Assembly: GCA_039029135.1 (NCBI GenBank)
Contig: JBCCGT010000005.1
Coordinates: forward strand, 178,759-242,758
Direction: 5' to 3'
Source of the DNA: JALZVT01 sp039029135
GTDB taxonomy: Bacteria; Pseudomonadota; Gammaproteobacteria; Pseudomonadales; Azotimanducaceae
Length of the DNA: 64,000 nt
The position numbers were made by a program, and so were the translations under genes. Within the stretch, counting starts at the first letter, position 1, and every line of letters starts with the position of its first letter. Below the pieces are notes generated by a model, which was not told the DNA's origin, searched no databases, and saw only the letters and a program-made list of their open reading frames with translations. This document shows positions 44,229 through 52,568 of the stretch, one piece after another.

Positions 44229-45115
44229 ACGGTACCCGTTTCTTCCAGAAGATGAAGAAGAGCTTAAACAACAAGCGCAACGAGATCAGCGACCAACAGA
44301 TCACCGATCTCACCCTAATCTACGGCAACTACCGCGACGCTGAGACCGCCGAGGTGCAGATCAACGGTGAAACCGAGACCCGCGTCATCTCCCGCATCTT
44401 CGAGAATCGCGAGTTCGGCTTCCTCAAGGTCACGGTCGAGCGTCCGTTGCGGATGAACTTCGAGGCTACTCCGGAGCGAATCGCCGCCCTCGACAAGCAG
44501 ACGGCCTTCGTCAATCTGGCGACATCAAAGAAGCGTAAGGATGCCACCGCTGCCGAACGTGAGATCGCGATGGGTAAGAAACAGCAATCTGCCATCCGTG
44601 CCTTGCTGGCGACCCTCGAAGACAGGGGTAGCTATATGGACCGTGCGGTGTTCGAGGCCGACTTGATGGCGGCCGCGAGCAATGCTGGGCTGAAGATACC
44701 CGCGCCCATCAAGAAAGCGATTTTCGCAGCCCTGGGTGAGCGCGATCCCGAAGCCGAGAATTGCCGTGATAGCAAGGGACGACCAGAGCCCGACAGCGAG
44801 TTACGCGATACCGAGAACATCCCGCTACCGGAAGGCACGGCGCTGCCCCTCCCGATGGAGTTTGGCCTCGACAAGCCCAATGACCGGCTAATTGAGACCT
44901 TCCGCGAAGAGATCGAGTCCTATATGGCACGCGAGGTGTTGCCCCATGTGCCCGATGCCTGGGTCGCATACGACAAGACCAAAGTGGGGTACGAAATCCC
45001 AATCAACCGTTATTTCTACGTCTACAAACCGCCGCGCCCGTTGGGTGAGATTCAGGCCGAAATTGCCGAGCTTGAAGGAGAGATTGCCGGGCTGTTGAAA
45101 GGGTTGGTGGCATGA
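44216..45115 (+). CDS. hsdM: HsdM, C-terminal part after a frameshift
   Basis: The true continuation of HsdM starts upstream of this frame's first start codon, near 44183, as NHRKAPERRGKVQLIDGTRFFQKMKKSLNNKRNEIS, which directly follows YVWLVT in intact homologues. It goes on through the C-terminal helical tail (IYGNYRDAETAEVQING, GFLKVTVERPLRMNFEATPERI) and ends 4 bp inside hsdS. The frameshift site GTAACCACCGCAAG is not a homopolymer, so mutation is about as likely as error. If real, the methyltransferase is split and the system probably inactive. Confidence 0.85.
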   Translation: MQLIDGTRFFQKMKKSLNNKRNEISDQQITDLTLIYGNYRDAETAEVQINGETETRVISRIFENREFGFLKVTVERPLRMNFEATPERIAALDKQTAFVNLATSKKRKDATAAEREIAMGKKQQSAIRALLATLEDRGSYMDRAVFEADLMAAASNAGLKIPAPIKKAIFAALGERDPEAENCRDSKGRPEPDSELRDTENIPLPEGTALPLPMEFGLDKPNDRLIETFREEIESYMAREVLPHVPDAWVAYDKTKVGYEIPINRYFYVYKPPRPLGEIQAEIAELEGEIAGLLKGLVA

Positions 45116-46404
45116 CCACGCCCAAGTTGCTTTCAGCCTACAAGCTGCCGGTTGAATGGAAGTGCATTCGCCTTCGGTGGCTATCAAAACGCTATGCTGG
45201 AGGAACCCCAGATACGAAGAACCCTGAGTACTGGGAAGGAGGCACGATTCCTTGGTTAAATTCTGGGACAGTAAACCAAGGTGTAATCACTGAACCGTCC
45301 GAGTACATCACCGAGCTCGCCTTGAAGGAATCTAGCGCGAAGTGGATTCCAAGAGGGGCATTGGTAATGGCGTTAGCCGGTCAAGGGAAGACAAAAGCCA
45401 CGGTCGGATTCCTAGATATTCGGACTACCGGAAACCAGTCTCTAGCGGCAATAGTTCCCGAAAAGTTGAATGGAAAATACCTTTATTGGTGGCTAGGTAG
45501 TCAGTATCTGACGCTTCGTAATCTATCTAGTCAGGACGGACGCGACGGTCTGAATCTGGAGATGATCGGCAGCATCATGTGTCCAGTACCCACGCTCAAC
45601 ACCCAGCAACGCATTGCCCAGTTTCTGGATGAGAAAACAGCCCATATCGACGGTTTGATCGAGAAGAAACGCGCACTGCTTGACCGGCTGGTCGAGAAGC
45701 GTCAGGCCCACATCACTCGTTCCGTCACCACGGGTCTCAACCCCGATGCCCCGCTGAAACCCTCCGGCATCGACTGGCTTGGTGATATTCCGGCGCATTG
45801 GGAGGTGCTCCCGGTCAAGCGCATTGCTGTTCTAGAGAGCGGTCATACACCCGATCGCAAAGTGGATGCCTACTGGGAGGATTGCGAAATCCCGTGGGTT
45901 TCCCTAAATGATACAGCGGCTCTTAGGGCCGGCGACTATATCGCGGATACAACATTCAAGATTAACGACCTTGGCTTGGCAAATTCGTCGGCACGGTTAT
46001 TACCAGAGCGGGCGGTAGTCTTCACCCGTGATGCAACGATTGGCGAAAGCGCTATCACTACTCGTCCAATGGCTGTTTCGCAGCACATTATCGCTTGGCT
46101 ATGTGACGAGAAGCGGATTGTCCCGGAATATCTGCTCTTTGCGATCTATGGGATGAAGGGGGAGCTGCTAAGGCTAACCAAAGGTTCAACTGTTGGGACC
46201 ATCGGCCTTGCAGATGTAAACAGCATTCGTGTTGCAGTTCCGCCTGTCGATGAACAAGAAAGAATCGTTTCCGAGATATTTCGTCAAAAGGAAAAGCTGT
46301 CGGATGTGTTGGATGCGGTAAAAGCTTCATTAGAGCGATTAAACGAATACCGCGCGGCGCTGATCACTGCCGCGGTCACGGGGCAGCTTGAGGGGTTGCA
46401 ATGA
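45112..46404 (+). CDS. hsdS: Type I restriction specificity subunit HsdS
   Basis: A 430-residue specificity subunit with two target-recognition domains. TRD1 runs from residue ~15 (WKCIRLRWLSKRYAGGTPDTKN, IPWLNSGTVNQGVI) and ends in the conserved helix IAQFLDEKTAHIDGLIEKKRALLDRLVEKRQAHITRSVT; TRD2 begins GDIPAHWEVLPVKRIAVLESG and ends in a second helix ERIVSEIFRQKEKLSDVLDAVKASLERLNEYRAALITAAVTGQ. Each TRD reads one half of a bipartite DNA target. The ATG overlaps the hsdM stop (ATGA). The lower GC content suits horizontal transfer. Confidence 0.95.
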   Translation: MTTPKLLSAYKLPVEWKCIRLRWLSKRYAGGTPDTKNPEYWEGGTIPWLNSGTVNQGVITEPSEYITELALKESSAKWIPRGALVMALAGQGKTKATVGFLDIRTTGNQSLAAIVPEKLNGKYLYWWLGSQYLTLRNLSSQDGRDGLNLEMIGSIMCPVPTLNTQQRIAQFLDEKTAHIDGLIEKKRALLDRLVEKRQAHITRSVTTGLNPDAPLKPSGIDWLGDIPAHWEVLPVKRIAVLESGHTPDRKVDAYWEDCEIPWVSLNDTAALRAGDYIADTTFKINDLGLANSSARLLPERAVVFTRDATIGESAITTRPMAVSQHIIAWLCDEKRIVPEYLLFAIYGMKGELLRLTKGSTVGTIGLADVNSIRVAVPPVDEQERIVSEIFRQKEKLSDVLDAVKASLERLNEYRAALITAAVTGQLEGLQ

Positions 46405-47012
46405 CACTTGCTGCAGGGGCGTATTTGGAACACTTGAAAGCGTATGTTAACAGCGAATACGTGATGGACGATGGAGCAAGCGGTAGAGTTGTTCTGACCG
46501 AAAAGTATTTTCTCCCAGAAGATGTCAAACCCCAAACCCGCAAGATTGAATTACTGATACCTGGTTCGGGTATGGCTTTCAAGCTGGACCATGATGAATT
46601 TGAAACGTCCAGGCGAAAACACAAGCCAGCACTTTTCCACTTTCTTGATGACAACGCCAAACCTTGGTCGAAGCGTTGTGATTTCGTAGTGTTTTTTGTC
46701 AACCGACGAGCGCTACATGCGGATTGCATCGAGTTCAAGTCGAAAGGCATCAATGGGCAAGCGATCAAAGAACAGCTGAGTGCTGGCGTTTGTTGGCTGC
46801 GTTCTCTGAAGCGCACTATAGAGTACTACACAACCTATAACAAAAAGCTAAAAGTACGGAAGTTTGTTTTTGGGACAAACACGAATCCTGGTCCATTTGT
46901 CGATGGCAACCAGCAGCTCAACGCTGACCCATCAATTCGTTACTATCATTTTGATGAGGTGCAAGGCCAACCGCTGGTTGAATTAGATAACACCTCGGTA
47001 CATGAGGTCTGA
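46401..47012 (+). CDS. Unknown protein between hsdS and hsdR with a D...ExK nuclease-like signature
   Basis: A 203-residue protein I cannot name. The middle reads KRCDFVVFFVNRRALHADCIEFKSKGINGQAIKEQLSAG: an Asp, then about 17 residues later E-F-K, followed by an Ala/Gln/Leu helix. This is the layout of the PD-(D/E)xK nuclease core (D, ExK and following helix). Lengths before and after (about 90 residues each) leave room for the rest of the fold. Its start overlaps the hsdS stop (ATGA) and its end overlaps the hsdR start by 11 bp, so it belongs to the operon by translation. It could be an extra nuclease, an anti-silencing aid or a control protein. Function is not established. Confidence 0.75.
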   Translation: MTLAAGAYLEHLKAYVNSEYVMDDGASGRVVLTEKYFLPEDVKPQTRKIELLIPGSGMAFKLDHDEFETSRRKHKPALFHFLDDNAKPWSKRCDFVVFFVNRRALHADCIEFKSKGINGQAIKEQLSAGVCWLRSLKRTIEYYTTYNKKLKVRKFVFGTNTNPGPFVDGNQQLNADPSIRYYHFDEVQGQPLVELDNTSVHEV

Positions 47013-50000
47013 GGTGTCCGGACACACGGAACGTGATTTCGAGACCGCGATAGAGTTCGAGCTGACCCGCACCGGCGGTTTCGAGAAACGAAACCCCAGC
47101 GCGTATGAGGAGGAGCTGGCACTCTTCCCTGATGATGTGTTGGCCTTTCTCCAGGAAACCCAGTCTACAAAGTGGGCGGCGCTCGAGGGATTGCTGGGGC
47201 AGAAAACAGCCGCCACAGTTTTAGACGGTTTATCCAAGGAATTGGCGCTTAAGGGCACGCTCCATGTTCTGCGCCATGGTTTCAAATGCTACGGCAAGAC
47301 TTTTCGCATGGCCTATTTCCAGCCGAATACCAGCATGAATCCGGAGGCGGCGGAGAACTATGCAAAGAACCGGCTAACCATCACCCGTCAGATTGCCTTT
47401 ACTTCGGTATTGAAGAAACCTGGAGGAGGCAATCGTAGATGCATTATCGATTTGACGTTGGCTGTCAACGGCATCCCAGTCGTCACTGCTGAGCTTAAGA
47501 ACCCGCTTACCGGTCAGCGAACAGCCGATGCGATGCACCAGTATGAGGTTGATCGTGATGGGCGTGATCGCCTCTTCGCGTTCAAGGAGCGCGCCCTGGT
47601 CCATTTCGCGGTGGACCCGGATGAGGTTTGGATGACCACCCAGCTCAAGGGCAAGGAGACCCGTTTTCTGCCTTTTAATCGGGGTGACAATCATGGGGCA
47701 GGTAATCCACCCGTGGAAGGCAACTGGAAGACCTGTTATCTCTGGAATGAGGTCCTGCCCGCGGACAGCCTATTGGAGATTTTGCAGCGCTTCATGCACC
47801 TTGAGGTGAAAGAGAAGCAGTTCAAGACCGATAAAGGTGTGCGCACGGTGCGTAGGGAGACGATGATTTTTCCGCGCTATCACCAGCTCGATGCGGTGCG
47901 CGTCTTGGCCGCCCACGCGAAGGAACATGGATCGGGACGGAACTATTTGATCCAGCATTCGGCTGGTTCCGGTAAATCGAACTCCATTGCCTGGCTCGCC
48001 CATCGGCTGGCGAGCCTCCACGATGTCCAGGATGAGAAAGTGTTTCACTCGGTCATCGTGGTCACCGACCGGCGTGTGCTCGATCAGCAGTTGCAGGCAA
48101 CCATCTACCAGTTCGAGCACAAGACCGGCGTGGTGGAGAAGATCGACGAGGATACTCAGCAACTAGCCCGTGCGCTGTCTCAGGGTACACCCATTGTCAT
48201 AACCACTATTCAGAAGTTTCCGTTCATCTCCCAAGCGCTCTCGACCTTGGAGAAGAAAGGTAGTGGCGTGACCATTGATACGGCAGGCAAACGCTTCGCC
48301 GTGATCGTCGATGAGGCGCACTCGTCCCAGAGCGGCGAGACTGCGACGGCGCTCAAGGGGATGCTGAACAAGCACGGGATAGAGGCAGCCATCGCCGCGC
48401 AGCTCTCCGAGGAGGAGGATAGCGATCTGTCGGATGAGGCAAAGGCGGCGGTGCTACGCGATGCACTGCGGCGTGCCCGCCAACCGAATCTGAGTTTCTT
48501 TGCCTTCACTGCGACGCCCAAATTCAAAACCAAGGCCCTGTTCGATGAACCGGGCCCATCGGGTGAATCCCCCTTTCACGAATACAGCATGCGCCAGGCT
48601 ATAGGGGAGGGCTTCATCATGGACGTGCTGCAGAACTACGCCACTTATAAGCGCTTCTTCGGTTTGATCAAACAGGTGGAGGATGATCCCGACGTGCCGC
48701 GCAAGAAGGCGGCCAAGGCCTTGTCGCGTTATCTGGAGTTGCACCCGGTCAATATTGAGCAGGTGGTTTCAGTCATCGTCGAGCACTTTCGCCTTTCAGT
48801 GATGCACGAGCTTGGTGGGCGGGCCAAGGCGATGGTGGTCACGGGCTCGCGTCTAGCAGCAGTGAAGTACAAGCTCGCGTTTGACCGTTACATCAAGGAG
48901 CAGGGTTACACGGGCATACGTTCACTTGTCGCATTCTCTGGTTCGGTTGAAGACCCGGATGATCCCGGGCCGTCTTATACCGAAGTGGCGATGAATGATG
49001 GGTTGGCCGAGAGCGAACTTCCTGAGGCCTTCGAGCGAGATGACTACCGGGTGTTACTGGTGGCCGAGAAGTATCAGACCGGTTTCGATCAGCCGCTGTT
49101 GCAGACGATGTATGTGGTCAAGCGGTTGGCTGGTGTGCAGGCGGTGCAAACGTTGTCGCGGCTCAATCGCATCGCACCTGGCAAGTCGCGAACCTTTGTA
49201 CTCGATTTCGCCAATGAGGAGGACGACATCTATCAAGCGTTCAAGCCCTATTACGAAACGACCCCTGTCGGTGAAAACGCCGACCCACAGCGCCTGTCGG
49301 AGCTGCAACACCGGCTGTTAGAGTGGGCAGTGTTCACTCAGGACGATGTAAAAGCCTTTTCGGAAGTCTGGTACCGAGGCAAGCGCGATCACTCTGCGAG
49401 CGATCATCGGGTTATGAATGCTGTTCTTGATATCGTGGTACAACGCTTTGGTGAGTTGGATGAGGACGAGCGCGAAGAATTTCGCGGCCTGTTGACCGCC
49501 TATCGCAACCTCTATTCATTCTTGTCTCAGATAATTCCCTACCAGGATAGCGATCTGGAGAAGCTTTACACCTTCGTTCGCAACTTGATCCTAAAGCTGC
49601 CGCCCCCGGGTGATGGCCAAAAGTTTGAGCTGGATGACGAAGTGGCGCTTCAATATTTTAGAGTCCAGCAGATGACCGATGGGTCGATTGATCTCGGAGG
49701 CGGGGAAGTCTATCCGCTCAAGGGACCCACTGATGTGGGTACTGCTCAGATTATGGACGAGGAAGTCGCGCTTTCTTCATTAGTCGAGAGGCTCAATGAG
49801 CGCTTCGGAACTGACTTCACGGAGGCTGATCAGCTTTTTTTTGATCAGATACGCGCGAGTGCTGAAGATGACGAGAACATCGCTGAAGCGGCCCGTGCCA
49901 ACAACTACGCCAATTTCTCCGCCTATTTTGATCGAATGCTAGAAGAGCTGTTCATTTCCCGTATGGAAGGCAATGAGGAGATTTTTTCGCGGGTGATGTC

Positions 50001-50076
50001 GGATACGAGTTTTCGGTCTGCTGCGCATGAGCATTTGGCTCAAGAGATCTTTCGTAGGGTAAGAGAGCAACGGTAG
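47002..50076 (+). CDS. hsdR: Type I restriction endonuclease/translocase HsdR
   Basis: A 1024-residue HsdR. The N-terminal nuclease core shows Asp in RCIIDLTLAVNG (about residue 148) and ELK in VVTAELKNPLTG (about 163-165). The SF2 motor follows: Walker A HSAGSGKSNSIAW (about 322), IVVTDRRVLDQQL, DEAH in VIVDEAHSSQSGE (about 436), FTATPKFKTKAL, and later VAEKYQTGFDQPLLQTMYVVKRLAGVQAVQTLSRLNRI. The last ~250 residues bind the methyltransferase. It pumps and cuts unmethylated DNA using ATP. ATG 47002 is used; GTG 47014 is also possible. Length and motifs are complete. Confidence 0.95.
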   Translation: MRSEVSGHTERDFETAIEFELTRTGGFEKRNPSAYEEELALFPDDVLAFLQETQSTKWAALEGLLGQKTAATVLDGLSKELALKGTLHVLRHGFKCYGKTFRMAYFQPNTSMNPEAAENYAKNRLTITRQIAFTSVLKKPGGGNRRCIIDLTLAVNGIPVVTAELKNPLTGQRTADAMHQYEVDRDGRDRLFAFKERALVHFAVDPDEVWMTTQLKGKETRFLPFNRGDNHGAGNPPVEGNWKTCYLWNEVLPADSLLEILQRFMHLEVKEKQFKTDKGVRTVRRETMIFPRYHQLDAVRVLAAHAKEHGSGRNYLIQHSAGSGKSNSIAWLAHRLASLHDVQDEKVFHSVIVVTDRRVLDQQLQATIYQFEHKTGVVEKIDEDTQQLARALSQGTPIVITTIQKFPFISQALSTLEKKGSGVTIDTAGKRFAVIVDEAHSSQSGETATALKGMLNKHGIEAAIAAQLSEEEDSDLSDEAKAAVLRDALRRARQPNLSFFAFTATPKFKTKALFDEPGPSGESPFHEYSMRQAIGEGFIMDVLQNYATYKRFFGLIKQVEDDPDVPRKKAAKALSRYLELHPVNIEQVVSVIVEHFRLSVMHELGGRAKAMVVTGSRLAAVKYKLAFDRYIKEQGYTGIRSLVAFSGSVEDPDDPGPSYTEVAMNDGLAESELPEAFERDDYRVLLVAEKYQTGFDQPLLQTMYVVKRLAGVQAVQTLSRLNRIAPGKSRTFVLDFANEEDDIYQAFKPYYETTPVGENADPQRLSELQHRLLEWAVFTQDDVKAFSEVWYRGKRDHSASDHRVMNAVLDIVVQRFGELDEDEREEFRGLLTAYRNLYSFLSQIIPYQDSDLEKLYTFVRNLILKLPPPGDGQKFELDDEVALQYFRVQQMTDGSIDLGGGEVYPLKGPTDVGTAQIMDEEVALSSLVERLNERFGTDFTEADQLFFDQIRASAEDDENIAEAARANNYANFSAYFDRMLEELFISRMEGNEEIFSRVMSDTSFRSAAHEHLAQEIFRRVREQR

Positions 50077-50218
50077 ACGCTGTTTTGCTCCCAATACCTA
50101 GCGTTGGAAGGCGATGAATTCTTCCCGCCTAGGCTGATTCGGTAGCGGGCGAATCAGCAGTGCTATCAGTATCTAGCCTGACGGCCGATGTCAGCTAAGG
50201 ACCGTAACAGAACACTAC

Positions 50219-50470
50219 TCACGTAACACGAAGGTGGTGCTTCAGCTTCGACACTTCCATATGCCATTCGGAACGTCCGATTGGTCTGCCGGGTAGATCG
50301 CTCATGATCCAGCCGTGTTCTGTTGGCTGGAATTCTGTCACTACGAATTTGAGATTGTTCTGATGGTACACACAGTAGTATCTATCAGACGCTGCACCTA
50401 AGACTTTAACAATCACCGCGCTTTGCCCATCGCCGAATTGGAATATCGTTCCCACTCTGAAGTCAGTCAT
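50219..50470 (-). CDS. Small hypothetical protein
   Basis: An 83-residue protein, MTDFRVGTIFQFGDGQSAVIVKVLG at the start, with YYCVYHQNNLKFVVTEF and WIMSDLPGRP later. It looks like one small beta-rich domain; no family is recognised. ACGAGAAACC precedes the ATG as a weak ribosome site. It lies alone, facing hsdR, inside the right part of the island. Real-gene status moderate. Confidence 0.45.
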   Translation of the reverse strand: MTDFRVGTIFQFGDGQSAVIVKVLGAASDRYYCVYHQNNLKFVVTEFQPTEHGWIMSDLPGRPIGRSEWHMEVSKLKHHLRVT

Positions 50471-50569
50471 TGGTTTCTCGTGTTTCCCTTGTCGGTTTTC
50501 GGCCTAGCAGCGTTCTTGCTGACCTTTCCCGTTCCGGGTGCCCACACCCTACGAGAGGCCACAGTTTAG

Positions 50570-50625
50570 TGACGGCTCCCCGTTCTTTGTACCAACGACT
50601 ACGCGAGTTTCTGACGTTGTTGTGC
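50570..50625 (-). repeat. Second IS3-type end, direct repeat of 42130-42185
   Basis: About 45 of 56 bases match the segment at 42130-42185 in the same orientation, including TGACGG at the edge and the shared CGTTCTTTGT and GCGAGTTTCTGA blocks. The position of the transposase stop is also conserved. Together the two copies bracket the restriction operon. Confidence 0.7.
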
Positions 50626-50726
50626 TTACGAGAGATGGCTTGTCTCGTTTATGGAATGTGACCTAGGATTTTTATATCAGGATGAGGGGCATGTTCAGCC
50701 TGCCCCGAATCCCTTTGCACCGAAGA

Positions 50727-50769
50727 TGTTACCTATGTCTCCGGTATGAAGTGTTACCCATGTCTCCGG
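50727..50769. repeat. Two 18-bp direct repeats
   Basis: TGTTACCTATGTCTCCGG (50727-50744) and TGTTACCCATGTCTCCGG (50752-50769), 17 of 18 identical and 25 bp apart. They resemble end repeats of mobile elements and lie 19 bp from the ssrA 3' end. Confidence 0.6.
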
Positions 50770-50787
50770 GCAGCACCCTAGTGTCTA

Positions 50788-51147
50788 TGGTGGAGGCGGC
50801 GGGAGTTGAACCCGCGTCCGTCAGCACTCTTCCTTCGGATCTTCACATGCTTGGTTCCATCTATTGGTTTCGCCTGGCGACGGCCCGATGGGCAGGGTGT
50901 TGCCGGCTATCCCGATTGAGTTTTAGCGTTTCAGCCCCGGGCGAGGCATCCATCGCGATCCTGTGAGCGTTGCACTCAGGATCAATCCACAGGCAGATAT
51001 CCTCTGAGTTAAGCGGGTTTTAGGCCGCTAGTGCGTAGTTTTCGTCGTTGGCAACTATAAGAGTTACAGCGATTGTTTAACGAGAGTCACTACCCTCTCG
51101 GCATGCACCTCAGGCGTCATTACCGGCGTCGAAGCCAAGTCGCCCCC
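50788..51147 (-). ncRNA. ssrA: Transfer-messenger RNA (tmRNA)
   Basis: A 360-nt one-piece tmRNA. The 5' end GGGGGCG pairs with the 3' end CGCCUCC (one G-U), followed by A and an encoded CCA at 50790-50788. The T arm reads GGUUCAACUCCCGCC at the 3' end. The tag frame at 51052-51020 encodes ANDENYALAA and a UAA stop. With SmpB (53805) it rescues stalled ribosomes. Its 3' half is a common integration site for islands, and foreign-looking DNA starts directly past the 3' end here. Confidence 0.97.
51020..51052 (-). other. tmRNA proteolysis tag reading frame
   Basis: Codons GCC AAC GAC GAA AAC TAC GCA CTA GCG GCC TAA on the minus strand give ANDENYALAA, ending in the LAA signal recognised by ClpXP-type proteases. 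Confidence 0.95.
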
Positions 51148-51200
51148 AGTGGGTGGTCATAGATGTATGACCCGGGCGCAGTCTATCAGTTCCCTGCTGT

Positions 51201-51263
51201 CCCTGATCAACAATGCGCCCGGTTTTGTAGAGATGGGGATAAATCTCACAGAATCAAGGGGTT
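51201..51263 (+). repeat. 63-bp repeat, copy A (upstream of first toxin-antitoxin module)
   Basis: 51 of 63 bases match 52143-52205 without gaps. Shared blocks include CCCTGATC, TGCGCCCGGTTT and GGATAAATCTCACA. It lies 175 bp before the antitoxin start. Function unknown. Confidence 0.75.
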
Positions 51264-51437
51264 ATTGCGTCTCGTGTTGCCGCTCTAGACGGCGCAACAT
51301 CTGCTGAGCCCGTTGAGATGGGCCGACGCCCGGTCCGTTTTGGCGACTAAAGTGTGTGGCCTGGTGTTTTGGTGTGATGGTTTATTGGTGATAGGCTGTG
51401 AATAACTCAAAACCAACGGGCTGCGGCACCTAATCCT

Positions 51438-51674
51438 ATGAGCAGGCTGACGATTACGCTCGACGATGAATTGCATCGTGCGCTGAAAGAAACGGCTGCC
51501 CGGCAGGGACGGTCCATCACTTCGATCATCGAAGAGAGCCTGCGTCTGCGCGGTATCAAGAGTCGCTCCAGCGCTCAGGCGCTGGTGAGTCGATCGCGTG
51601 AGCGGGCCGCGATGGAGGCGGATGATGCAGTGACGCTCGCGACAGAGGAGACTCGAGCCGCTCGCCAGCGATGA
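51438..51674 (+). CDS. Ribbon-helix-helix antitoxin
   Basis: A 78-residue CopG/Arc-type DNA-binding antitoxin. The strand-helix-helix is RLTITLDDELHRALKETAARQGRSITSIIEESLRLRG (residues 3-39); the C-terminal ~35 residues are charged and would wrap the toxin. It starts with ATG 51438, after a weak site, and its stop overlaps the toxin ATG by 4 bp. It should neutralise the PIN toxin and repress the operon. Confidence 0.85.
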   Translation: MSRLTITLDDELHRALKETAARQGRSITSIIEESLRLRGIKSRSSAQALVSRSRERAAMEADDAVTLATEETRAARQR

Positions 51675-52096
51675 GCCTGCTCACCTACGTCGTCGATACC
51701 AATATCGTCGTAGCGGGTCTGATTACCCGCAGCCCTGAAAGCCCCGTCGTACGTGTTTTGGATTCGATGCTGACTGGCGAACTATTGTTTTACCTCTCGC
51801 CCGATCTACTGGATGAGTATCGGACAGTGCTTCTCAGGCCCAAGCTGATGTCGCGGCATGGTTTGAGTGAGAGCGAGATTGATCTGTTGCTGGTCGACAT
51901 AGCGGCTAACGCGCTGTGGGTCGAGCCAGCAGACGGACCCGCAGCGCCCGATCGAGGTGATGATCATCTCTGGTCGCTGCTGAGTCTGCAGCCGGGGACG
52001 GCGCTTATCACCGGCGACCATTTACTGCTTGCTGACGCGACTGCTGAGTTTCTGGTGTTGACCGCCGACGCGTGGCTTCGCCGTGAGAATGGCTAG
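51671..52096 (+). CDS. PIN-domain toxin (COG1569-like)
   Basis: A 141-residue PIN ribonuclease. Acidic active-site residues are visible: Asp9 in YVVDTNIVVAGL, Glu in LLDEYRTVLLRPKL, and the Asp cluster in PDRGDDHLWSLLSLQPGTALITGDHLL. This is the putative-toxin PIN subfamily rather than classical VapC. ATG overlaps the antitoxin stop. It probably cleaves RNA when free. It lies between ssrA and smpB. Confidence 0.88.
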   Translation: MSLLTYVVDTNIVVAGLITRSPESPVVRVLDSMLTGELLFYLSPDLLDEYRTVLLRPKLMSRHGLSESEIDLLLVDIAANALWVEPADGPAAPDRGDDHLWSLLSLQPGTALITGDHLLLADATAEFLVLTADAWLRRENG

Positions 52097-52099
52097 CGT

Positions 52100-52126
52100 C
52101 AGCTAGAAATTCTGCAAATCCCGCTG
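52100..52126. repeat. 27-bp direct repeat, left copy
   Basis: Identical over 27 bases to 53022-53048. The right copy is the natural 3' end of the outer-membrane gene (its last codons EQRDLQNF and stop are partly inside); this left copy is a detached duplicate lying just after the first toxin gene. Confidence 0.85.
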
Positions 52127-52142
52127 GCGCGATCGGCGCTCG

Positions 52143-52205
52143 CCCTGATCGACGGTGCGCCCGGTTTCTCTGATATGCGGATAAATCTCACATAATCAGA
52201 GGGTT
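52143..52205 (+). repeat. 63-bp repeat, copy B (upstream of second toxin-antitoxin module)
   Basis: The partner of 51201-51263 (about 81% identical, ungapped, same orientation). It lies 17 bp inside the left 27-bp repeat and 114 bp before the VapB-like start. Confidence 0.75.
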
Positions 52206-52293
52206 GAGCCCTGCTGAGGGCGGGTTCCTGGGGCGATATGGTGAGCGCTCATCACTCCCTGGTTTTGATTGCTTATGGGCATTCGGCTAATAT

Positions 52294-52312
52294 TCCTTAC
52301 AAGAAGTAAGGA
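52294..52312. promoter_or_regulatory. Operator-like dyad before the vapBC module
   Basis: TCCTTAC-AAGAA-GTAAGGA, perfect 7+7 inverted repeat. It overlaps the ribosome site AAGGAG of the antitoxin gene (start 52320), fitting autorepression by a MazE/AbrB-type antitoxin (inferred). Confidence 0.55.
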
Positions 52313-52319
52313 GAATTCC

Positions 52320-52568
52320 ATGCCGACCTCGACCATGACCTCAAAGGGACAAATCACGCTGCCTCGCGAAGTGCGTGAGGCGCTGGGACTCGCGACGGGT
52401 GATCGGGTCGATTTCGTGCGCACGGAGGCAGGGTTCGCGCTTGTCCCATTGCGCGGCGAAGTGCGGCGGCTCGAAGGTCGCTTCGCTGGTCGCGACCTAG
52501 AGTCGCTATCGGTCGAGCAAATGGACAGGGTCATTGGCGAAGCCGCCGCCGAACGGAACCGCCATTGA
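52320..52568 (+). CDS. vapB: AbrB/MazE-type antitoxin (VapB-like)
   Basis: An 82-residue antitoxin with a swapped-hairpin AbrB DNA-binding domain: STMTSKGQITLPREVREALGLATGDRVDFV (residues 4-33). The C-terminal part (LEGRFAGRDLESLSVEQMDRVIGEAAAERN) would bind the toxin. AAGGAG lies 7 bases before the ATG. The stop overlaps the toxin TTG start (TTGA). Confidence 0.9.
   Translation: MPTSTMTSKGQITLPREVREALGLATGDRVDFVRTEAGFALVPLRGEVRRLEGRFAGRDLESLSVEQMDRVIGEAAAERNRH

Larger units (their letters stand above)
50471..50787. other. Mosaic of insertion-sequence scraps between the island and ssrA
   Basis: 317 bp without a supported gene. It contains an IS3-type end (50570-50625) and two 18-bp repeats (50727-50744, 50752-50769) that look like transposon end fragments, directly before the 3' end of ssrA. 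Confidence 0.5.

Noticed and set aside
50682..50966. 94-codon plus-strand frame
   Set aside because: It runs across the 3' part of ssrA on the opposite strand; it is not a protein gene.
52143..52205. Integron attC site
   Set aside because: GTTGAGC at the end fits the 3' core in one copy, but the other copy has GTTATTG and no integrase is present.
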